Below are positions 27,183 to 36,568 of a stretch of DNA of 64,000 bases, one piece after another. The DNA is from Arcticibacter eurypsychrophilus (lineage in GTDB: Bacteria; Bacteroidota; Bacteroidia; Sphingobacteriales; Sphingobacteriaceae). The stretch covers positions 1-64,000 of the forward strand of contig NZ_MDFN01000003.1 of NCBI RefSeq assembly GCF_001730525.1, read 5' to 3'. How positions within the stretch are numbered: the stretch's first letter is position 1; each line of letters begins with the position of its first letter. A program made the position numbers and the translations under genes. The notes under the pieces were generated by a model. That model was not told where the DNA came from. It was given only the letters and a program-made list of their open reading frames with translations, and did no database searches.

Positions 27183-27887
27183 ATGTTTTTATTACAGATT
27201 GATTCATTTAATACCGTTACCCCTGATACTGTGGCTACTGCTGCAGTCGAAGCCGCTCAGAAAGCACAGGAACTGCGCTTTTTTGACCTACTGCTAAAGG
27301 GTGGATGGGTAATGTTGCCTTTAGCCATCCTTTTCTTTTTAGGATTAGTTATTTTTATTGAAAGATATATTACAATCCGGAAAGCATCAAGTAAAGGTTC
27401 TGACTTGATGTCTCAGGTTAAGCAAAGCATATTAACAGGTCATCTTGATTCCGCAATCGCAGTTTGCAGAAACAGCAATTCACCATTAGGAAGAATGTTA
27501 CAAAAAGGATTGCTTAGAATTGGCCGTCCGATCAAAGAAATTGAAGGAGCCATAGAAAATCTTGGAAAACTGGAAGTATCCAAGTTGGAAAAGAACATCA
27601 GTATCCTTGGTATTGTAGCTGGTATAGCTCCGATGCTTGGTTTCGTGGGTACTATTCTAGGAGTTATTAAGATATTTTATAACATCTCTCTTGCCGATAA
27701 TATCAGTATAGGTATCATTGCCGGTGGTCTTTATGAAAAAATGATTACTTCTGCAACAGGTTTAGGGATTGGTATTTTAGCTTATATAGGATATCATATT
27801 TTAAACATCATGGTGGATAGAGTGATATTAAGAATGGAAACAGACGCGATAGAATTCATTGATCTATTAGACGAACCTGGTAGATAA
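27183..27887 (+). CDS. exbB: ExbB/TolQ-type proton channel subunit
   Basis: A 234-residue inner-membrane protein of the MotA/TolQ/ExbB family. Membrane segments are visible at about 40-62 (GGWVMLPLAILFFLGLVIFI), 125-160 (SILGIVAGIAPMLGFVGTILGVIK) and 175-200 (GLYEKMITSATGLGIGILAYIGYHI). The conserved GFVGTILGVI and TSATGLGIGI stretches carry the family signature. With ExbD it converts proton-motive force to mechanical work on a TonB-like protein. 5 bases after the SPOR gene and 6 before exbD. Confidence 0.92.
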   Translation: MFLLQIDSFNTVTPDTVATAAVEAAQKAQELRFFDLLLKGGWVMLPLAILFFLGLVIFIERYITIRKASSKGSDLMSQVKQSILTGHLDSAIAVCRNSNSPLGRMLQKGLLRIGRPIKEIEGAIENLGKLEVSKLEKNISILGIVAGIAPMLGFVGTILGVIKIFYNISLADNISIGIIAGGLYEKMITSATGLGIGILAYIGYHILNIMVDRVILRMETDAIEFIDLLDEPGR

Positions 27888-27893
27888 AACAGC

Positions 27894-28289
27894 ATGAATT
27901 TAAGAAAGAAAAATAAACCAACAGTTGAAGTGAATGCTTCGGCTATGAGTGACATTATGTTCTTCCTGATGCTGTTCTTTTTAATTGCATCGACTGTAAC
28001 AAATCCAAACATCATCAAGTTGATGCTTCCGAAATCAGATACAGGACAATCTGTTTCCAAGAAAACCGTTACCATATCAGTGACGAAGGATTTGGAGTAT
28101 TTCATGGACAAACAACAAGTTCAATTAGATGAAATACAAGGAAGACTGCTAGCCATGTCCACAAAGGCTGATGCGTTAACCATCATATTATACGTTGATC
28201 GCACGGTAGCCATTCAGGACGTTGTTCAAATTATGGATATTGCGAACAGATTGTCTATTAAACTTGTATTAGCTACAGAACCAAAATAA
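27894..28289 (+). CDS. exbD: ExbD/TolR-type subunit
   Basis: A 131-residue protein with one N-terminal membrane helix (SDIMFFLMLFFLIAS) containing the conserved Asp that carries protons, followed by a periplasmic ExbD/TolR domain (VTISVTKDLEYFMDKQQVQ; IILYVDRTVAIQDVVQIMDIA). It partners ExbB, 6 bases upstream, and the TonB-like protein 4 bases downstream. Confidence 0.92.
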   Translation: MNLRKKNKPTVEVNASAMSDIMFFLMLFFLIASTVTNPNIIKLMLPKSDTGQSVSKKTVTISVTKDLEYFMDKQQVQLDEIQGRLLAMSTKADALTIILYVDRTVAIQDVVQIMDIANRLSIKLVLATEPK

Positions 28290-28293
28290 ACGC

Positions 28294-29115
28294 ATGCAGT
28301 ACCAGGAAGATAATAATTATCCAAAGGCATTTATGATCGCAGGGGCATTTATGATTGCAATGCTAGTGCTTTGCTACATCATACGCTTTGGAATGAATCC
28401 GCCTCAAGAAATTGGAACAGGTGGGATTGTTGTAAACTATGGAACCGCTGAAGTAGGAATGGGAGACGATTTCATGAGCATTGAGGAACCTTCCGTTGAT
28501 CCAAATGCAAATAACACTCCTCCGGATAAAGTGATAGAAAATTCGGAACCTCAGCCAACAGCGCCATCTTCAGAAAATAGTGATAAAGCAGTAGTCACTC
28601 AGGAATCGGAAGACGCTCCTGTAGTGAAAACTTCAACCAAGAAAAGCACTTCAACAACTCCATCAACCACTACTCAAGCAAAAGAAAGCAAACCTGTAGT
28701 CAATCAAAATGCCCTATATAAAGGTAAGAAAAGCACAGGCTCAGGAGGCGGAGACGGAACAGGAACTACTCCAGGAAATCAAGGTGACGTGGATGGAGAC
28801 CCTCTTGCTGCTAACTATGGTAGTGGTGGATCAGGTTTCGGCAATGTTAAGCTTACTTTAGCGAATCGTAGGTTTGTAAATCTACCTAAGATCAACGATC
28901 AAGGACAGCTATCCGGTCGTATTTACGTAGAGATTAGGGTAGGTAAATCAGGAGAAGTTATTTTTGCCAGAGCTGGAGTTAAGGGTACAACCCTATCTGA
29001 TCAGGGTTTATGGAGAAAATGTGAACAAGCGGTATTGGGTGCTAATTTAAATCGCTTAGAATCTGCTCCTGATGTTCAGATTGGAGTAGTCGTTTTTAAC
29101 TTTAAGGTGAATTAG
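28294..29115 (+). CDS. TonB/TolA-like energy transducer
   Basis: A 273-residue protein with a single N-terminal membrane helix (FMIAGAFMIAMLVLCYII), a long periplasmic linker rich in Pro, Ser, Thr, Gly and acidic residues (about 60-190), and a C-terminal TonB-like domain of about 80 residues (GRIYVEIRVGKSGEVIFARAG). Such proteins couple ExbB-ExbD to outer-membrane partners. The Gly-rich stretch GSGGGDGTGTTPGNQ is notable. It ends the envelope operon; folC follows 27 bases later. Confidence 0.82.
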   Translation: MQYQEDNNYPKAFMIAGAFMIAMLVLCYIIRFGMNPPQEIGTGGIVVNYGTAEVGMGDDFMSIEEPSVDPNANNTPPDKVIENSEPQPTAPSSENSDKAVVTQESEDAPVVKTSTKKSTSTTPSTTTQAKESKPVVNQNALYKGKKSTGSGGGDGTGTTPGNQGDVDGDPLAANYGSGGSGFGNVKLTLANRRFVNLPKINDQGQLSGRIYVEIRVGKSGEVIFARAGVKGTTLSDQGLWRKCEQAVLGANLNRLESAPDVQIGVVVFNFKVN

Positions 29116-29142
29116 CTTAATTACAATCAGACATTTCACCAA

Positions 29143-30489
29143 ATGAACTACAAAGAGACAGTTGATTATCTATATTCCAGGTTACCTATGTTTTCCAAGC
29201 AAGGCTCCTCAGCAATAAAGAAGGATCTTGCTAACACTATTATATTGTGTAATAGCTTAAATAATCCTCAGGAACGCTTTAAGAGCATCCACATTGCAGG
29301 AACCAATGGAAAAGGATCCGTGTCTCATATGCTGGCCTCTGTGCTCCAGGTAGCCGGATACAAGACAGGCCTATATACCTCTCCCCATCTGCGTGATTTC
29401 AGAGAAAGGATACGCATAAATGGTCAGATGATTGCTGAAGCAGATATTATTGACTTTGTTCATAAACAAAGGGATCTGATCGAAACCATTAGTCCCTCTT
29501 TTTTCGAGGTTACAGTGGCAATGGCTTTTGATTATTTTGCAGCTCAGGAGGTAGATCTCGCAGTTATTGAAGTGGGATTAGGGGGGCGTCTTGATTCAAC
29601 CAATATTATTAATCCCATCCTCTCTGTCATCACCAATATCAGTTTCGACCATGTATCCATCCTAGGGAATTCCCTGAAAGAAATTGCAACAGAGAAAGCT
29701 GGAATAATAAAAGAGGGTATACCTGTAGTTATAGGAGAAGCATCTGATGAAGTGGTAAAAAAGGTGTTTGATGATAAAGCACAGCAGCAGCATTCCCCTT
29801 TAACCCTTGCATCTGAACGTTGGTTGATAGAAAATAATAAAGCCTCCAAAGAGGCTGAGCTGAATCTTAAAGTTAGTAAACCCTCGAATACAAATCTTCA
29901 GGAAGAGGCAGTAATTCAAGTAACACCTCCTCTATTCGGTGGTGTCGAATTTCTAAACATATCTCTGGATTTAACTGGTACTTACCAGCTTAAGAATCTT
30001 AAAACAGTGCTAAGCGCGATTGAACAATTACGGTTATCCGGATTTTCTATCAGCAATCAACAAATACAATCCGGATTAAGTCAGGTGACTAAGCTGACTG
30101 GCCTAATGGGAAGATGGCAAATTCTGAACCATAATCCATTGACTATATGCGATACAGGACATAATGAAGATGGAATTCAGGAAGTAATTAAAAATATTGC
30201 CCGTGTTTCTTACCATACTCTGCACATGGTTATTGGAATGGTGAAAGATAAAGATATTACTAAAGTACTATCCTTATTACCCAAAGAAGCCAGGTATTAC
30301 TTTTGTAATCCCGCCATAGAACGTGCTAAGCCAGCCGTAGATTTAGCCAAAGAAGCTCAAGCTGCTGGACTTTCAGGAGAGCCTTACTCTTCGGTACACG
30401 AAGCCTTATTAGCAGCCAAAGCCAACGCAGACATTAATGACTTCATCTTCATAGGCGGTAGTACCTATGTTGTAGCCGAAATTATTTAA
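29143..30489 (+). CDS. folC: Folylpolyglutamate/dihydrofolate synthase FolC
   Basis: A 448-residue Mur-ligase-family enzyme adding glutamate to folates. The P-loop GTNGKGSVSHMLASVL, TSPHLRDFRERIRING, EVGLGGRLDSTNII, FDHVSILGNSLKEIATEKAGIIK and DTGHNEDGI are all present. It follows the TonB-like gene by 27 bases and may be co-transcribed. With pabB it is a second folate gene in the window. Confidence 0.95.
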   Translation: MNYKETVDYLYSRLPMFSKQGSSAIKKDLANTIILCNSLNNPQERFKSIHIAGTNGKGSVSHMLASVLQVAGYKTGLYTSPHLRDFRERIRINGQMIAEADIIDFVHKQRDLIETISPSFFEVTVAMAFDYFAAQEVDLAVIEVGLGGRLDSTNIINPILSVITNISFDHVSILGNSLKEIATEKAGIIKEGIPVVIGEASDEVVKKVFDDKAQQQHSPLTLASERWLIENNKASKEAELNLKVSKPSNTNLQEEAVIQVTPPLFGGVEFLNISLDLTGTYQLKNLKTVLSAIEQLRLSGFSISNQQIQSGLSQVTKLTGLMGRWQILNHNPLTICDTGHNEDGIQEVIKNIARVSYHTLHMVIGMVKDKDITKVLSLLPKEARYYFCNPAIERAKPAVDLAKEAQAAGLSGEPYSSVHEALLAAKANADINDFIFIGGSTYVVAEII

Positions 30490-30496
30490 TGCGCTT

Positions 30497-31156
30497 TTAC
30501 AAATAAGTTAACCCGCCTATGGTATAACTAATTCCAATACTAATAGTTTGATAAAGATCGTTATGTGATCCAGGACTAATGCTGCCGTCTATTTTATCGC
30601 CAAGCAAAAAATTCATTTGATAGTTCAGATTCAATAATAACCTTGACTCAGCTCCCATATACATATCTATTCCGCCTAAAGCAGGTATAAACAATTCTTT
30701 ATTATTGTAGGATTCAGATGAATTTGTGCCATTCATGATAGTAAAGATTCCACCTCCTGAACCCAAATAAATTCCCTTTAATAACTTATCACCTACTGAT
30801 TCCCGAGAGACAACATACCTTTGAGGCTTCTTGATAAATTCACCAGCGTGCACTTTTCCCTTAATAGTTAAGGATTTAAAATCTCCCTGAAAGTTTGATA
30901 TAATCTGATCACCATGACCAGCTATAGAACCGCCCTGTACTTCAATCCCAATATTTAGATAAGGACTAAAATAATAATCAACTTCAGCATACCCGAATAA
31001 CCTACGCTCAGAATGTAAGAAATCGGTAAAAGTAGATGCCTGACCAGCACCAATGCCAATAGAAAAATGCCTGAATGTGTTCTGTGCTAAGCTGCTACTC
31101 AGCGAGACGAATGAAAAAAACAATATCCCCAGTATGCTTTTAAAATAAGATACCAT
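30497..31156 (-). CDS. Outer-membrane beta-barrel protein, unknown
   Basis: A 219-residue protein with a signal peptide (GILFFSFVSLSSSLAQ) and alternating strands (FRHFSIGIGAGQAS, YFSPYLNIGIEVQGG, IGISYTIGG) as in small eight-stranded OmpA/OprF-like barrels. No peptidoglycan-binding domain is attached. It converges on folC with a 7-base gap. Confidence 0.65.
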   Translation of the reverse strand: MVSYFKSILGILFFSFVSLSSSLAQNTFRHFSIGIGAGQASTFTDFLHSERRLFGYAEVDYYFSPYLNIGIEVQGGSIAGHGDQIISNFQGDFKSLTIKGKVHAGEFIKKPQRYVVSRESVGDKLLKGIYLGSGGGIFTIMNGTNSSESYNNKELFIPALGGIDMYMGAESRLLLNLNYQMNFLLGDKIDGSISPGSHNDLYQTISIGISYTIGGLTYL

Positions 31157-31288
31157 TATATGATGTATTTAAAAATTTTCTAAGTTTAATCCACACAATC
31201 CTAAACCCTTGTTGAGCTATATTTAGTATCATAAAAAAGAATAACCACACTTACTTTAATATCCTATTTCTTGGAAATTTAAAAGAGT

Positions 31289-32215
31289 TTACATAGCCAC
31301 GGAACTAATAATATCTTTAAGTTTTTGAGCAGATTGATTTAATTGCTTCTTTTCCAATTCATTAATATCTAAAGGCAGCACTTCTCTAACCCCATTGCGA
31401 TCAACCACACAAGGAACCCCTAAAAACACATCAGACACGCCATGATAATCATTCAGCAAGGTCGACACATTCAACACAGCCGCTTCATTATGTAAAATCG
31501 CTGTACAGATCCGGTCAAGGGCTAGTGCGATTCCATAAAACGTTGCACCTTTAGATTTTATAATCTGATAAGCAGCATTTTTAGTATCTGAAAACAGGCT
31601 TTCTTTTTCATCATCAGTGAAATTAATACCAGAACCAGCCACGTTAGTCAGGCTCCATAAAGGCAATTCAGAATCGCCATGTTCACCAATAATATGTGCA
31701 TGGACACTTCTTGAATCAATATTAAGCTTCTCTCCTATCAAGTATCTAAATCGAGCACTATCCAACAATGTACCTGATCCAATTATTCGGTTCACTGGCC
31801 ATCCTGATTTCTTCCATGTAAAATAGCTCATAATATCTACTGGATTTGATGCAATAATCAAGATACCATCCGTATTATACTTCAGCACCTCTGTCGTAAT
31901 GCTTTCAAAAACGGCTACATTACGTTTTAACAAATCAATACGAGACTCACCTTCACGCTGTGAAGCCCCTGCAGTGATAATAATAATGTCAGCATCCTTA
32001 CAATCTTCGTAAGTACCGGCCCAAACTTTAGACTGACCCAAAAAAGGCAAGCCGTGGTTCATATCTAACGCATCTCCTATAGCCTTACCTTGATTGGCAT
32101 CTATGAGTACCAATTCATCCATACGCTCTCTTAAAAGAAGGGTATATGCTGTTGTAGAACCTACAGCTCCAACACCAATGACTACGATCCGGCTTTTTTT
32201 ATTTGTTAATGGCAT
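31289..32215 (-). CDS. ldh: L-lactate dehydrogenase (LDH/MDH superfamily)
   Basis: A 308-residue NAD enzyme interconverting pyruvate and L-lactate. The dinucleotide loop GVGAVGST is at 14-21. The specificity residue is Gln86 in ASQREGESR; malate dehydrogenases have Arg here, so lactate is predicted. Catalytic Asp152, Arg155 and His179 (IGEHGDSE) are intact. It is often misnamed malate dehydrogenase in Bacteroidota, so the Gln is the deciding feature. It stands alone, downstream of the serA terminator. Confidence 0.87.
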   Translation of the reverse strand: MPLTNKKSRIVVIGVGAVGSTTAYTLLLRERMDELVLIDANQGKAIGDALDMNHGLPFLGQSKVWAGTYEDCKDADIIIITAGASQREGESRIDLLKRNVAVFESITTEVLKYNTDGILIIASNPVDIMSYFTWKKSGWPVNRIIGSGTLLDSARFRYLIGEKLNIDSRSVHAHIIGEHGDSELPLWSLTNVAGSGINFTDDEKESLFSDTKNAAYQIIKSKGATFYGIALALDRICTAILHNEAAVLNVSTLLNDYHGVSDVFLGVPCVVDRNGVREVLPLDINELEKKQLNQSAQKLKDIISSVAM

Positions 32216-32310
32216 ATTAGTAAATTAAGATTTATGTTGCAATATAGTTAAGACCAAGAAATCAAAAGCATTTTATATCAAACGGTTCAAAAAATTACAT
32301 TAAACAGTAA

Positions 32311-32344
32311 AAAAAAAGCCGCACTATACAGTGCAGCTTTTTTT
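32311..32344 (-). terminator. Terminator downstream of serA
   Basis: A-rich run, GC-GCAC(T) stem pairing with GTGC-GC around TATACA, and a T run; on the minus strand it closes the serC-serA transcript, in the gap before ldh. Confidence 0.75.
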
Positions 32345-32359
32345 AAAAATATCATTTGA

Positions 32360-33310
32360 TTATTTTTTAAAGAAATCAATGATCAAGTTTGCTAACTCTA
32401 CACCAATACGCTCTTGAGCTTCATTCGTTGCTGCACCAATATGTGGAGTCAAAGAAATCTTAGGATGAGTCAGAATCTCCTGACGAGGGCTTGGTTCATT
32501 ATCGTAAACATCCAATCCTGCGAATCCGACAGTACCATTATTTAAGGCCTCGATAAGAGCTTCCTCATCAACAGTTCCACCTCTTGAACAATTTACAATA
32601 CCAACACCATTCTTCATTTTATCAAATTCAGATTTACCTAAAATAGGTTTATCTAAAAAAGGAATATGAAGACTGATGAAATCACTTTCAGTGATCAGCT
32701 CATCGAATGATGCCTTTTTCAAAGGAACATTAACATTCACACCGCCAGCCAGATTCAATTCTAAAGTTGCAGGTACATCGTATAAATCATATGCCAGAAC
32801 TTCCATTCCTAAACCTAGAGCAATTTTAGCTGTTTCGCGACCAATACGTCCAAAGCCAATAATACCAATTTTCTTTCCTTTTAATTCAACACCTTTTGCA
32901 TATGCCTTTTTAAGGTTATTGAATTGTGTACCACCCTCAACCGGCATCTTACGATTAGAGTCATATAAAAACCGGATTCCGGTGAATAGATGAGCAAAAA
33001 CCAGTTCAGCAACCGATGGAGAAGAAGCTGCAGGTGTATTGACAACTGTCAATCCCTTTTCACGAGCATATTCAACATCGATATTATCCATACCAACACC
33101 ACCACGACCTATTAACCGAAGGTTTGGACAAGCATCAATAAGATCTTTTCTAACCTTAGTAGCACTACGAACAGTAATAGCATCAAAGTTTTTTAAAGCT
33201 TCAGGAAGTTCTCCCTGAGGTATATTTTCAGTCTGAACGGTAAAGCCAGCTTGTTCAAGTAATTGCTTACCAACAGCGTCAATACCATCATTTGCAAGAA
33301 TTCTTATCAT
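32360..33310 (-). CDS. serA: D-3-phosphoglycerate dehydrogenase, short form
   Basis: A 316-residue D-2-hydroxyacid dehydrogenase, first enzyme of serine synthesis. The Rossmann motif GIIGFGRIGRETAKIA and the catalytic-region motifs GRGGVGMDNIDVEYA, NCSRGGTVDEEAL and LTPHIGAATNEAQERIG are present. The C-terminal ACT/regulatory domain of the long form is absent, so feedback inhibition by serine through ACT is not expected. It lies 19 bases after serC on the same strand, which supports the serine-pathway call over other hydroxyacid substrates. Confidence 0.92.
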   Translation of the reverse strand: MIRILANDGIDAVGKQLLEQAGFTVQTENIPQGELPEALKNFDAITVRSATKVRKDLIDACPNLRLIGRGGVGMDNIDVEYAREKGLTVVNTPAASSPSVAELVFAHLFTGIRFLYDSNRKMPVEGGTQFNNLKKAYAKGVELKGKKIGIIGFGRIGRETAKIALGLGMEVLAYDLYDVPATLELNLAGGVNVNVPLKKASFDELITESDFISLHIPFLDKPILGKSEFDKMKNGVGIVNCSRGGTVDEEALIEALNNGTVGFAGLDVYDNEPSPRQEILTHPKISLTPHIGAATNEAQERIGVELANLIIDFFKK

Positions 33311-33329
33311 TATATCGTATTTATATTAT

Positions 33330-34397
33330 CTAAGCATTATTATCTGCGAATTCCTGCATCACTTCAATAAGTGCATGAACGGCAGTAATAGGAAGCGCGT
33401 TATAAATAGATGCTCTAAAACCACCTACACTACGATGTCCTTTAATTCCGACCATTCCACGTTCCTGAGCAAGTTTCAAGAAAGGTTTTTCGAATTCCGG
33501 ATTGTCCATCACAAAACAAACGTTCATGCGTGAACGATCTTCCACATTACAAGGACCTTTAAATAAAGGATTACGATCTATTTCAGCATATAATGCTTCA
33601 GATTTAGCAATATTTTCCTTTTCTATCTGAGCAACACCACCTTTTGCTTTCAGCCATCTTAAATTTAATAGAGAAGCATAAATAGAGAAAACTGCAGGAG
33701 TATTATATAGCGATTTGTTGTCCGCATGAATTTTATAATCCAGCATAGATGGCAATTTACGACCAGATTTACCTATTAGATCATCTTTCACGATAACCAG
33801 GGTAAGACCTGCAGGACCCATATTCTTTTGAGCACCAGCATAAATTAAACCGAAATCAGCAATATTTAATACCCTGCTGAAAATGTCAGATGACATATCA
33901 GAAACTATAGGAACACCTGTTTTAGGAAAATCAAATAATTCCGTTCCAAATATGGTATTATTGGATGTGACATGAAAATAAGCAGAATCTGCAGGTACTT
34001 CATAACCTTTGGGTACATAAGTATAGTTAGCCTCTTTTGACGAAGCAACAACATTTACATTTCCAAATAGCTTAGCTTCTTTAATAGCCTTACTTGACCA
34101 TACACCTGAATCAAGATAAGATGCAGTTTGTCCTTCAGCAAGAAGATTCATAGGAACCATACTAAATTGAAGACTTGCTCCACCTTGAAGCAATAAAATT
34201 GAATAGCCTTCAGGAATGTTTAAAAGATCTTTTACTAATTGTAAAATTTCGTCAACCACAGCCTCAAATTCAGGTGCTCTGTGAGAAATTTCAAGTATGG
34301 AAAGCCCTGTATTATTAAAATTTAATACTGCTTCTGCTGCTTGTTTAAATACTTCCTGTGGCAAAATACTGGGTCCAGCGCCAAAATTATATTTCAT
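33330..34397 (-). CDS. serC: Phosphoserine aminotransferase
   Basis: A 355-residue PLP enzyme converting 3-phosphohydroxypyruvate to phosphoserine. Motifs: NFGAGPSILPQEV, LLQGGASLQFSMVPMNL, the PLP lysine in IYAGAQKNMGPAGL, and the C-terminal SVGGFRASIYNALP. It is the first gene of a serC-serA pair with a 19-base gap. Confidence 0.96.
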   Translation of the reverse strand: MKYNFGAGPSILPQEVFKQAAEAVLNFNNTGLSILEISHRAPEFEAVVDEILQLVKDLLNIPEGYSILLLQGGASLQFSMVPMNLLAEGQTASYLDSGVWSSKAIKEAKLFGNVNVVASSKEANYTYVPKGYEVPADSAYFHVTSNNTIFGTELFDFPKTGVPIVSDMSSDIFSRVLNIADFGLIYAGAQKNMGPAGLTLVIVKDDLIGKSGRKLPSMLDYKIHADNKSLYNTPAVFSIYASLLNLRWLKAKGGVAQIEKENIAKSEALYAEIDRNPLFKGPCNVEDRSRMNVCFVMDNPEFEKPFLKLAQERGMVGIKGHRSVGGFRASIYNALPITAVHALIEVMQEFADNNA

Positions 34398-34422
34398 GGT
34401 TTAGCTCGTGTTAATTAAGCGG

Positions 34423-34430
34423 CAAATTTA
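34423..34430 (-). promoter_or_regulatory. Putative -7 element (TAAATTTG) of serC
   Basis: On the minus strand, a perfect TAnnTTTG match about 25 bases upstream of the serC ATG; no clear -33 TTTG. Confidence 0.45.
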
Positions 34431-34565
34431 TGAGTTTTATTAACTAATCATACGATTAAATGAAAATAACAGTAGATTTACTTTCATAATAAGGGCATTA
34501 TGCCTAAATAAACGCTCAGGAGAACATAAACCCCAATCACTTGTTTAAACAGTAAAATCAAAAAA

Positions 34566-35030
34566 ATGAAATACTTAACCCTTTTTACTGGTATCCTGTT
34601 CTTATTTTCAGCTTGCAATAATGTAAATACCTCCAATACTTCAAGCAATTCTGAAATAATTCCTAAAGATTCATCATCGTCAAATACCTTAAACATGTGT
34701 TTTCAGCACGTTGAAGGAAATCGAAATCAAGACACATCATATATCCATCTCATCCTGAACAATTCAATAGTAACAGGTCAGTACGATCATATCCCCTATG
34801 AAAAAGATAGCAGAAAAGGCATCATAAAAGCAGTTAAAACAGGTAATGAAATTAAAGGGGTTTGGATTTACAGTCAGGAAGGCATGCAGGATTCTCTTGA
34901 TATCGCATTTAAATTACAAGATTCCCGCTTATTGCAAAAACCGTTTAGTGTTGACCTTTCCACAGGCAGACAAGTTTTAAGAGACACCTCAGACTATTCC
35001 ATCCAATACATCAAACGATCATGTAAATAA
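34566..35030 (+). CDS. Small lipoprotein, unknown
   Basis: A 154-residue protein with a lipobox (ILFLFSAC, Cys17), a Ser/Thr/Asn-rich linker and a beta-rich body (DTSYIHLILNNSIVTGQYDHIPYE; GIIKAVKTGNEIKGVWIYSQ). The pattern resembles many Bacteroidota lipoproteins of unknown function. It lies 28 bases before the methyltransferase gene. Confidence 0.7.
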   Translation: MKYLTLFTGILFLFSACNNVNTSNTSSNSEIIPKDSSSSNTLNMCFQHVEGNRNQDTSYIHLILNNSIVTGQYDHIPYEKDSRKGIIKAVKTGNEIKGVWIYSQEGMQDSLDIAFKLQDSRLLQKPFSVDLSTGRQVLRDTSDYSIQYIKRSCK

Positions 35031-35058
35031 ACAATCAATTTTCTTTACTTTGCAGTTA

Positions 35059-35754
35059 ATGGATGTATACGAAAAAGCACTATGCGATTTTTACACTAAA
35101 TCAGAAAAAGAGGAAGAACCTTTGTGGATTTATAATACGTATGGTGAACCTGAAGAAATGCCAGTTGAAGTTTTCTTTAGGGACGAAGAGGACATGACCC
35201 CCATTGAGTTATCGGCCTTAAAAAGTTGCAAAGGAACAATTTTAGATATTGGCGCTGGAGTAGGATCACATGCATTATTACTTCAAGACTTTTTTGCAGA
35301 TGTTACAGCCTTGGAAATCTCAAAAGAAGCATGTTCAATTATGAAAGACAGAGGTGTCGACAAAATTATTAATCAAGACTTTTACGCTTATGAAGAACAA
35401 AAATTCGACACGCTACTTTTATTAATGAACGGAATCGGATTATGTTCCAATTTAGCCGGTCTAAGTACATTTCTTGACCATGCACAGCATTTACTCTCAA
35501 TAGATGGCTACCTGATCTTCGACTCATCCGATATTACCTACTTGTACGAAGACGGAGATTTCCCTGCAAATCAATATTACGGAGAAATATCTTACCAGTA
35601 CAAATACAAGGGACAATATGGCAACTGGTTTCAATGGTTATATATTGACCAGCATACACTTAAAGAAATTGCAGAGCCAAAAGGTTGGAAAGTAAATATT
35701 ATCTTAGAAGAATACGATCAGTACCTTGCCATTTTAAGCCATAGTCCAATTTAA
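35059..35754 (+). CDS. Class I SAM-dependent methyltransferase
   Basis: A protein of 231 residues from the ATG at 35059; a TTG nine bases upstream (35050) is disfavoured because it lies inside a TTACTTTG -7-like box. The SAM loop is ILDIGAGVGSHALLL with the acidic residue after motif II (VTALEISKEACSIM). Motif IV reads FDTLLLLMNGIGLC. The substrate cannot be told. A small-molecule methylase is plausible because no RNA- or protein-recognition extension is present. Confidence 0.82.
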   Translation: MDVYEKALCDFYTKSEKEEEPLWIYNTYGEPEEMPVEVFFRDEEDMTPIELSALKSCKGTILDIGAGVGSHALLLQDFFADVTALEISKEACSIMKDRGVDKIINQDFYAYEEQKFDTLLLLMNGIGLCSNLAGLSTFLDHAQHLLSIDGYLIFDSSDITYLYEDGDFPANQYYGEISYQYKYKGQYGNWFQWLYIDQHTLKEIAEPKGWKVNIILEEYDQYLAILSHSPI

Positions 35755-35759
35755 TCTTT

Positions 35760-36362
35760 CTATAACAAAATACTCCTTGTAATTTCTTTATTGATCGTGA
35801 TATAACCCGGATATTTTATCTCTTTATTACCAACGCCTAAAGTTGGCCTAATTTTTATAGTCAGGATGCTTTTCTTTTCTGAAGAAGACCCATCATTACT
35901 CAAGAAATTTAAAATCGCATCCTGAGTCTCCCTATTCGAAATAAAGTTATAGATATTGGCATTTATTTTAATTGGCACAACCGTTTCACCACCACCTGGT
36001 TCAACCTGAATCGTTTGATTTATGAATCCATTCGCCAATTCCTGATCTTTTATAAGTAGTTTGTATTCAAACTGACGGATAGCAGCAACTGCTGAAGAAG
36101 GATTTTTAATCTGAAGATTTACTTTACCCTCAAAAGGAACATTTTTTCTTAATAATGCCAATAAAATCCGTGGAGATTTTATCACATCAAAATTCTTTGA
36201 TTTTAAAGCCTGTGAAACATCCACATTAGCCACATATAGACTATCTGCCGATATAATTGAATATTTACATTTTTCAAAGGCTTTTGCCTGATCAATCTGT
36301 TTGTTTATGCTGCAACTGGAAATGATAATAGAAATTATCACTAAATAGATACTTTTTTTCAT
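35760..36362 (-). CDS. LEA14/WHy-like lipoprotein
   Basis: A 200-residue lipoprotein (lipobox SIIIISSC-type, Cys17 in IIISSCS). The body alternates strands as in LEA type 2/WHy beta-sandwich proteins (GKVNLQIKNPSSAVAAIRQFEYKLLIKDQELANG followed by VPIKINANIYNFI), a common envelope family of unclear role. It converges on the methyltransferase gene and diverges from the fasciclin gene. Confidence 0.65.
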   Translation of the reverse strand: MKKSIYLVIISIIISSCSINKQIDQAKAFEKCKYSIISADSLYVANVDVSQALKSKNFDVIKSPRILLALLRKNVPFEGKVNLQIKNPSSAVAAIRQFEYKLLIKDQELANGFINQTIQVEPGGGETVVPIKINANIYNFISNRETQDAILNFLSNDGSSSEKKSILTIKIRPTLGVGNKEIKYPGYITINKEITRSILL

Positions 36363-36568
36363 GTCACAATGGTAACGCTTTAAATGATATAAAGGTATTT
36401 CTTTGCCAAATTTGATGATTTACACCACGTATTGTAAAACAATTAGACGATCCAAAAAAAATATAATTATTTCAAAAACCTGATATCTTCCTAAAAACTA
36501 AACAATTATGTTAAGAAAACAAATCTGGCAAAGTATTTATTATACTTTACACATTTAACATCCAAAAT

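Noticed and set aside
31289..32215. Malate dehydrogenase
   Set aside because: The specificity residue is Gln86 rather than Arg, which predicts lactate dehydrogenase.
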